Shown here piece by piece: positions 5,779 to 9,686 of a DNA stretch of 9,686 bases. How positions within the stretch are numbered: position 1 is the first letter of the stretch; each line of letters starts with the position of its first letter. This stretch comes from Deltaproteobacteria bacterium. Its GTDB lineage: Bacteria > Desulfobacterota > GWC2-55-46. The stretch is taken from contig JAUSLB010000178.1 in the NCBI GenBank assembly GCA_030646655.1, forward strand, positions 1 to 9,686. Reading direction: 5' to 3'. The position numbers were made by a program, and so were the translations under genes. The notes below the pieces were generated by a model that searched no databases, was not told the origin of the DNA, and saw only the letters and a list, made by a program, of their open reading frames with translations.

Positions 5779-6888
5779 TTATACCGCCGCCTTCTTTAAA
5801 TAAGGCTCGGCTTTTGCCTCAGGGTAAAAAGGCGGCTTGGCGATAATCGCTCTTGCCGCCCTGTTCCTAATCATTACATCTATTTCAGCGCCCTTCAAGG
5901 CCCCATCAACATATCCCATCCCGATCCCGATATTGAGCGAGGGCGAGAGCGTGCCGCTCGTGACCATGCCGGCCGCTTTTCCTTCCATCATTATCCCGTA
6001 GCCAGCCCTCGGGATGCCGGGGTCTTTCATCTTAAAGCCGATGAGGGTCTTTTTAACCCCTTCCTCAGCCTGCTTCCGCAAAACCTCTTCGCCTATGAAA
6101 CCCCTGCCGAACCTGACATACTTCTTAAGCCCGGCCTCTATGGGCGTTATCTCTGCGCTCAGCTCATGCCCGTAAAGCGGGTAGCCCATCTCAAGCCTTA
6201 AAGTATCCCGCGCCCCAAGCCCTATGGGCTTTATGCCGTAAGCCTTGCCCGCTTCCATTATGGCGTCCCATGCCGCTGCCGCGTCGGAAGGCGGCAGATA
6301 TATCTCAAACCCGTCCTCGCCCGTATATCCCGTCCTCGATATTATCGCCTCTATCGAGCCTAAAAGCTCCCCCATCATGAAATGGAAGCGCTTTATCGTA
6401 GCCGGGTCTATGTCAAGCAGGCCCCTTAAGGCCTCAACCGACCTCGGCCCCTGAAGCGCGAGCTGGGCGTATTCAGGGCTCAGGTTCTCAACGAGCGCGC
6501 CTTTTGAGTTCGCCTTTATCCACTCAAAGGCCTTTTCCGTGTTAGATGCGTTGACGCAGAAAAGGAACCGCTCGTCATTGAAGCGGTAGACTATGCAGTC
6601 ATCCACGACCCCGCCGTCCGGGTAGCACAGGAGCGTGTAGAGGCACTGGCCGTCAACTGCCCTGTCTATGTCGTTGGTCATGAGCGCGTGGACGGCCTTT
6701 AGCGCGCCCTTGCCCGACACCTCTACCTCCCCCATGTGGCTCACATCGAAAAGCCCGCATGCTCCCCTTACGGCGAGGTGCTCATCTATCACGCCTGAGT
6801 ACTGGACAGGCATCTCCCAGCCGGCGAACCCGACTATTCTGCCGCTTAAGCGTTTATGCGCTTCATATAAAGGAGTTCTCTTAAGCAC
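5779..6888 (-). CDS. gcvT: Glycine cleavage system T protein (aminomethyltransferase)
   Basis: GcvT releases ammonia from the aminomethyl-lipoyl arm of GcvH and moves the one-carbon unit to tetrahydrofolate. The 369 residues match the family (about 360-375). The N-terminus LKRTPLYEAHKRLSGRIVGFAGWEMPVQY is typical. GLFDVSHMGEVEVSG (45-59) and LMTNDID (69-75) follow. GGVVDDCIVYR (92-102) contains the conserved catalytic aspartate (Asp96 or its neighbour Asp97). The ISRTGYTGEDGFEIYLP and GLGARDTLRLEMGYPLYGHE folate-site segments are intact. The start is GTG, with no recognisable Shine-Dalgarno sequence. It heads the operon and has a strong promoter about 70 nt upstream. No glycine-riboswitch-like sequence was seen in the leader. 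Confidence 0.97.
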   Translation of the reverse strand: MLKRTPLYEAHKRLSGRIVGFAGWEMPVQYSGVIDEHLAVRGACGLFDVSHMGEVEVSGKGALKAVHALMTNDIDRAVDGQCLYTLLCYPDGGVVDDCIVYRFNDERFLFCVNASNTEKAFEWIKANSKGALVENLSPEYAQLALQGPRSVEALRGLLDIDPATIKRFHFMMGELLGSIEAIISRTGYTGEDGFEIYLPPSDAAAAWDAIMEAGKAYGIKPIGLGARDTLRLEMGYPLYGHELSAEITPIEAGLKKYVRFGRGFIGEEVLRKQAEEGVKKTLIGFKMKDPGIPRAGYGIMMEGKAAGMVTSGTLSPSLNIGIGMGYVDGALKGAEIDVMIRNRAARAIIAKPPFYPEAKAEPYLKKAAV

Positions 6889-6936
6889 TTGTCTGTTTAG
6901 AGGGCTAATTTAAAGAGGGTAAAAGGCCCGTCAAAT

Positions 6937-6977
6937 CCTTTGGTATTATTTAAGCATTTTGAATTATTACCAAAAGG
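6937..6977. promoter_or_regulatory. Operator-like inverted repeat over the gcvT promoter
   Basis: CCTTTGGTATTATTT (6937-6951) pairs with the reverse complement of 6962-6977 (CCTTTTGGTAATAATT), with one bulged base and two mismatches across a 10-nt centre. The repeat runs from the promoter spacer over the -10 box and predicted start site to about +19. A bound dimeric regulator would block transcription there. The sequence also has the potential to form a hairpin in DNA. The identity of any regulator is unknown. Confidence 0.5.
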
Positions 6978-6991
6978 TAAAAAAATGTCAA
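6963..6991 (-). promoter_or_regulatory. Sigma70-type promoter of the gcv operon
   Basis: On the minus strand a perfect -35 TTGACA (6991-6986) is followed by a 17-nt spacer and a -10 AATAAT (6968-6963, 5 of 6 consensus). T/A tracts just upstream of the -35 (GATTTTTTCC, and AAAAAAATATT further up) resemble an UP element. The predicted start near 6956 leaves a leader of about 68 nt before the gcvT GTG. Confidence 0.7.
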
Positions 6992-7059
6992 AGGAAAAAA
7001 TCCATGAGCCGAATATTTTTTTCCGGCCCCCGCCCCCGGACGCGCGAGAGCCGTTTTTA

Positions 7060-7068
7060 TGATATTAT
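7060..7068 (+). promoter_or_regulatory. Extended -10 promoter candidate for the kinase-transporter unit
   Basis: TGA-TATTAT (7060-7068) matches an extended -10 (TGN then TATTAT, 5 of 6 consensus). No good -35 is present 17 nt upstream, where the sequence is GC-rich, which is compatible with an extended -10 promoter. The predicted start is near 7075, about 40 nt before the GTG at 7117. Confidence 0.45.
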
Positions 7069-7116
7069 AGACCTTAAAACCACGCTGTCAAAGGTTTAAA
7101 TCGGAATAGGGGGGCC

Positions 7117-7977
7117 GTGCCAGCGCTCGAATACCTCAGGAAAGAAACAACTATCCTAACGCGCCTCTTGGAGCCCAAGGTACGCGTGATAATGGTCATC
7201 GGAGGCCCTGATACCGGCAAGACCGCCTTTGTCGAGTCGCTTTCCGGGTTTTTATCCGAGAGGGCTTCCACGGCCATTTTGGACCTCGACATGGGGCAAT
7301 CCCACATAGGCCCGCCTACAACCATAGCGTGGGGTAAGGTGGAGGGCGGGTTTAAGGGGTGGGATAGGGTAAAGGCCGAGGACTTCTATTTCACAGGCGC
7401 CCTAAGCCCGCCGGGCAACCTCGTCCCCTCCATAGTCGGCGCGAAAAGGGTTCTGGATCTGGCGCTCCCGGAATGCGAAAAGCTCGTAATCGACACCACA
7501 GGCCTTATCGCTGGCGCGCTCGGCAGGTTATTTAAGCTCTATAAGATAGAGCTCCTCAGCCCTGATATAATAATAGGGCTTGAGAGGGACGCCGAGCTCG
7601 GCCATATACTCGACCCTCTAAAGTTCGATAAAAGGCCGGTAGTCAGGCTGAAGGTCGATGAGGCCGTCTCTTACAAAAGCCCGGATATAAGGGCAGAGCA
7701 TAGAGCGGAGATGTTTAGAGGGTATTTCCTGAACTCGGGCACGATCGAGGTCAACCTGAGTAAGGCCGGCGTAAGATATACGAGGGGTGATGAAGGAGGG
7801 GACCTCACCGGCAGGATAGTCTCCTTGAGGTCAGGCGATAAAGACCTTGCCCTCGGGGCTGTAGAGAGGCACGAGATAAAGAAAAACAGCCTTTTGATCC
7901 GGACTCCGCTTAAAAAGGGCGCGAAGTTCACGACGGTCATTATCGGCGAGGCCGCTATCCCGCCCGGGATAATTTAA
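7117..7977 (+). CDS. Clp1/Grc3-type polynucleotide 5'-hydroxyl kinase-like P-loop protein
   Basis: Eukaryotic and archaeal members phosphorylate 5'-OH ends of RNA in tRNA splicing, mRNA 3'-processing or rRNA processing. Bacterial relatives are sparsely distributed and little characterised. The 286-residue product has Walker A GGPDTGKT (29-36, Lys35, Thr36). The family-specific Walker B region ILDLDMGQSHIGPPTT (54-69) follows, with the DxDxGQ signature, Asp56/Asp58 and Gln61. DFYFTGALSPPGNLVPSIVGAKRVLDLA and IDTTG (125-129) correspond to conserved Clp1/Grc3 kinase segments. A beta-rich C-terminal part (about 190-286) completes it. It lacks the N-terminal domain of eukaryotic Clp1 and is compact. 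The start is GTG, preceded by an AGGGGGG run that lies close to it. An in-frame TAA at 7075 and absence of other start codons leave no longer alternative. It abuts the Nramp gene and probably shares its mRNA. The true substrate could be RNA, DNA or another nucleotide. Confidence 0.82.
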   Translation: MPALEYLRKETTILTRLLEPKVRVIMVIGGPDTGKTAFVESLSGFLSERASTAILDLDMGQSHIGPPTTIAWGKVEGGFKGWDRVKAEDFYFTGALSPPGNLVPSIVGAKRVLDLALPECEKLVIDTTGLIAGALGRLFKLYKIELLSPDIIIGLERDAELGHILDPLKFDKRPVVRLKVDEAVSYKSPDIRAEHRAEMFRGYFLNSGTIEVNLSKAGVRYTRGDEGGDLTGRIVSLRSGDKDLALGAVERHEIKKNSLLIRTPLKKGAKFTTVIIGEAAIPPGII

Positions 7978-9222
7978 ATGAAGAACCCTTTCCGCTTAGC
8001 CTTAAACCTTGAGCTCCTTAAATACCTCGGCCCGGGGTTCCTCGTGACCGTCGGCTTCATAGACCCGGGCAACTGGGCTACGAACATCGCGGGCGGGTCT
8101 GAGTTCAACTACTCCTTATTATGGGTAATAACGCTTTCCACCCTCATGCTCATATTCCTCCAGCACATGTCCGCGCACTTGGGCATTGTGACAGGGGATT
8201 GCCTTTCCGAGGGGTGCAGGCGCTGGTTCCCGAAGTGGGCGAATTTTATACTCGGAGGGTCAATTATGGCGGCCTGCATCGCTACGGCTTTGGCCGAGTT
8301 CCTCGGCGCGGCTATAGGCCTTACGATACTCTTCCGGATCCCGTTACCCGTCTCGGCTGTCATTTCAGGCGCGCTTATACTCTCGCTCGTGACAGTGCAG
8401 AAATACGACCAGATCGAGCACCTCATAATCTCCTTTGTCTCGATAATAGGCTTTTGCTACTTATTGGAGCTGTATCTCGTAAGCCCCGAGTGGGGAGAGG
8501 CCGCGAGGGCGAGCGTCATGCCTTCTCTAAGCTCTTCGAAAGTTTTCATAGCGATGGGCATGCTCGGCGCGGTCGTGATGCCTCATAACATCTATCTCCA
8601 CTCTGAGGTCATACAGAAGCGGAACTGGAAGGCGACGACGGAGGAGCGGAAAAGGCAGCTTTTAAGGTACGAGTTCTTTGACACGCTCCTTGCAATGGGC
8701 ACCGGCTGGATTATAAACAGCGCGATGGTAATCGTCGCAGCCGCGGTATTCTACAGGCACGGGGTCATCGTGAACGACGTAAGGCAGGCCGCGGACACAT
8801 TAAGGCCGCTCGCGGGAGACTTGGCTGAGCTGTTGTTCGCGATAGCCCTCGTATGCGCGGGGGTCTCTTCCTCGATAACGGCCTGCCTCGCGGGCGGCAC
8901 TGTATTTACCGGCTATCTCGGCAAGGAGATAGACCCGCAGAAAAAATGGTTCAGGACCGGGGTGCTCATCACCGCCGTACCGGCCATTATCTTCATCATC
9001 TTCCTTACCGACACATACAGGGCGCTGATATGGAGCCAGGTGGTATTATCCATACAGCTCCCTCTGACCATACTCCCCCTGATACTCCTTACGAGGAGCC
9101 CGAAGGTAATGGGCCGGTACGCTAACGGCAGGTTTGAGAACCTTTTACTATACATATGCGGCGGGGTAATAAGCCTCCTTAATATGCTCCTTCTCCTTAG
9201 CTTCTTCGGGGTCAAGTTTTAG
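7978..9222 (+). CDS. Nramp-family divalent metal transporter
   Basis: Nramp proteins import Mn2+ or Fe2+ (and similar ions) with protons across the inner membrane. The 414-residue product is hydrophobic, with about 11 predicted membrane helices. The metal-site residues are in place. DPGNWATN in helix 1 provides Asp29 and Asn32, and AVVMPHN in helix 6 (Ala198, Met201, His203) provides the Met that favours soft transition metals over Ca2+ and Mg2+. SQVVLSIQLP in helix 10 carries Gln354. This retained Met argues against the Mg2+-type relatives and for an Mn/Fe-type substrate. The ATG follows the stop codon of the kinase gene with no gap (TAA then ATG) and has no clear Shine-Dalgarno sequence, so translation probably depends on reinitiation from the upstream gene. 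No manganese riboswitch or MntR-like operator was recognised upstream. Confidence 0.92.
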   Translation: MKNPFRLALNLELLKYLGPGFLVTVGFIDPGNWATNIAGGSEFNYSLLWVITLSTLMLIFLQHMSAHLGIVTGDCLSEGCRRWFPKWANFILGGSIMAACIATALAEFLGAAIGLTILFRIPLPVSAVISGALILSLVTVQKYDQIEHLIISFVSIIGFCYLLELYLVSPEWGEAARASVMPSLSSSKVFIAMGMLGAVVMPHNIYLHSEVIQKRNWKATTEERKRQLLRYEFFDTLLAMGTGWIINSAMVIVAAAVFYRHGVIVNDVRQAADTLRPLAGDLAELLFAIALVCAGVSSSITACLAGGTVFTGYLGKEIDPQKKWFRTGVLITAVPAIIFIIFLTDTYRALIWSQVVLSIQLPLTILPLILLTRSPKVMGRYANGRFENLLLYICGGVISLLNMLLLLSFFGVKF

Positions 9223-9405
9223 CCCCAAATTTCAATCGGGTGCCCGGCGGAATCCCGCCCTTTTAAGGGCGCATCAAACGAGCTATATAAAAGACAATTA
9301 CCTTGCCGACACGCCTGGCGGCGGGCGGTTCTCAAGCGTGCCTATTCGCAGAAAGAGCCGTTTTCTAAAAACGCACGATTTGAGATTGTGCCGTGCGCAG
9401 AGCAC

Positions 9406-9425
9406 CCCCGTCATTTATGGCGGGG
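9406..9425. repeat. Small GC-rich hairpin
   Basis: CCCCGTCAT pairs with ATGGCGGGG (one T-G wobble) around a 2-nt centre, giving up to 9 bp (7 with a realistic loop). No T-run follows. It sits just before the repeat copy at 9435. Confidence 0.45.
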
Positions 9426-9434
9426 TAATTGAAT

Positions 9435-9456
9435 TAGCAGGTTGCTGAAAAAGTCC
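9435..9456 (-). repeat. Right copy of the dispersed repeat (inverted relative to 69-90)
   Basis: TGCTGAAAAAGTCC (9443-9456) is the exact reverse complement of 69-82. The flanking TAGCAGGT extends the match to 19 of 22 bases. The long inverted repeat at 9464 starts 8 nt later, so the two may belong to one composite element. Confidence 0.5.
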
Positions 9457-9463
9457 CCAAAGT

Positions 9464-9552
9464 TGTCATTCTGAGGAGCCGAAGGCGACGAAGAATCTCG
9501 TAACTTGTTGATTTTATTAGCTCCGAGATTCTTCGCTACGCTCAGAATGACA
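9464..9552. repeat. 89-nt REP-like inverted repeat
   Basis: TGTCATTCTGAG (9464-9475) pairs perfectly with CTCAGAATGACA (9541-9552). CGAAGAATCTCG (9489-9500) pairs perfectly with CGAGATTCTTCG (9524-9535). An asymmetric internal loop (13 nt on the left, 5 on the right) separates the two stems, and a 23-nt AT-rich loop caps the structure. Sequences of the type CATTCTGAG...GAAGAATCTCG are, to my knowledge, frequent intergenic repeats in several bacterial phyla. Function is unknown. Confidence 0.65.
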
Positions 9553-9571
9553 GGCTAAAATAGTCTTTTGC

Positions 9572-9596
9572 GGGTTCAGGTTTGCAACCTGAACCC
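9572..9596. repeat. Perfect 11-bp hairpin
   Basis: GGGTTCAGGTT (9572-9582) and AACCTGAACCC (9586-9596) are perfect arms with a 3-nt TGC loop. The plus strand continues AAATATTCG and the minus strand GCAAAAGAC, so neither has a terminator T-tract. Confidence 0.55.
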
Positions 9597-9653
9597 AAAT
9601 ATTCGTGCAACTGATTTGATTTCAGGATTAATGTAAAAGGCTGCCAGTATCTC

Positions 9654-9686
9654 CGGGTTCAATTTGAATTTGCAAAATTAAACCCG
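9654..9686. repeat. Hairpin at the window end, possibly cut
   Basis: CGGGTTCAATTT (9654-9665) pairs with AAATTAAACCCG (9675-9686) with a single mismatch and a 9-nt loop. It starts with the same CGGGTTCA as the hairpin at 9571-9596. The window ends exactly at the right arm, so the repeat may continue. Confidence 0.45.

Larger units (their letters stand above)
9223..9686. other. Gene-free, palindrome-rich region
   Basis: No supported gene lies between the Nramp stop and the window end (464 nt). The stretch is filled with self-complementary sequences. These are 9256-9271 (CGCCCTT/AAGGGCG), 9373-9391 (GCACGAT/ATTGTGC), and 9406-9425 (CCCCG/CGGGG extended to 9 bp). A repeat copy lies at 9435-9456, a long inverted repeat at 9464-9552, and hairpins at 9572-9596 and 9654-9686. 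None has an ideal T-tract terminator for the Nramp gene. Such hairpin clusters are typical of REP-like repeat accumulations. Confidence 0.6.

Noticed and set aside
6906..6934. Second TTGACG -35 nearer to gcvT
   Set aside because: The position 17 nt downstream reads AAATTA, which does not resemble a -10 box.
6889..6990. Glycine riboswitch in the gcvT leader
   Set aside because: The leader is only about 70 nt from the predicted start and lacks the conserved purine-rich core and stem elements of the glycine aptamer.
7022..7040. TCCGG/CCGGA hairpin in a C-rich stretch as a terminator or quadruplex
   Set aside because: The stem is only 5 bp with no following T-tract. The complementary strand has only two long G-tracts, too few for a standard three-tier quadruplex.
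8121..8588. 155-codon open frame in another phase of the Nramp gene
   Set aside because: It overlaps the Nramp coding sequence entirely. The Nramp frame contains all the family's metal-site motifs, so this is a shadow.
9223..9686. CRISPR array or integron attC sites
   Set aside because: The hairpins differ in sequence and spacing, with no regular direct repeats and spacers, and no attC-type core sites were recognised.

Overview
The window is a 9.7 kb chromosomal stretch of housekeeping-type genes from a Gram-negative bacterium. It carries TatA, a TonB-type energy transducer, a two-subunit (P1/P2) glycine cleavage system and a Clp1/Grc3-type polynucleotide kinase. Arginine AGG and isoleucine ATA codons are conspicuously frequent in all genes. 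Together with the bacterial Clp1-type kinase and the split GcvP, this suggests an uncultivated Desulfobacterota- or Nitrospirota-like lineage. The taxonomic placement is inference from gene content and codon flavour only.

Layout. (1) 1-103 holds a hairpin and a repeat copy, then a promoter placed so close to the first ATG that the mRNA may be leaderless. (2) 104-850 (+) encodes an uncharacterised helical-repeat protein, convergent with tatA (893-1108, -) across a shared hairpin. (3) 1188-2162 (+) encodes a TonB-family protein with no ExbB/ExbD beside it. (4) 2163-2475 is a non-coding spacer between convergent genes, with several hairpins, a G-quadruplex motif and a compound palindromic repeat. 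(5) 2476-6888 (-) is the operon gcvT-gcvH-gcvPA-gcvPB, giving the T, H and P proteins of glycine cleavage. Lipoamide dehydrogenase (L) is not in the window. (6) 6889-7116 is a divergent promoter region with a strong gcvT promoter overlapped by an inverted repeat. (7) 7117-9222 (+) is a two-gene unit: the Clp1/Grc3-like kinase directly abutted (TAA then ATG) by an Nramp divalent-metal transporter. (8) 9223-9686 is gene-free and dense in palindromes, including an 89-nt dispersed-repeat-like inverted repeat and an inverted copy of the repeat seen at the left edge.

Function. The gcv operon should oxidise glycine to CO2, NH3 and methylene-tetrahydrofolate (or run in reverse). The TonB and TatA genes serve envelope energy transduction and protein export. 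The kinase-transporter pair is the least conventional gene association. I saw no tRNA, rRNA, CRISPR array, transposase or phage gene. No clearly new multi-gene system is evident. The unusual material is the kinase-transporter pairing and the palindrome-rich intergenic DNA.
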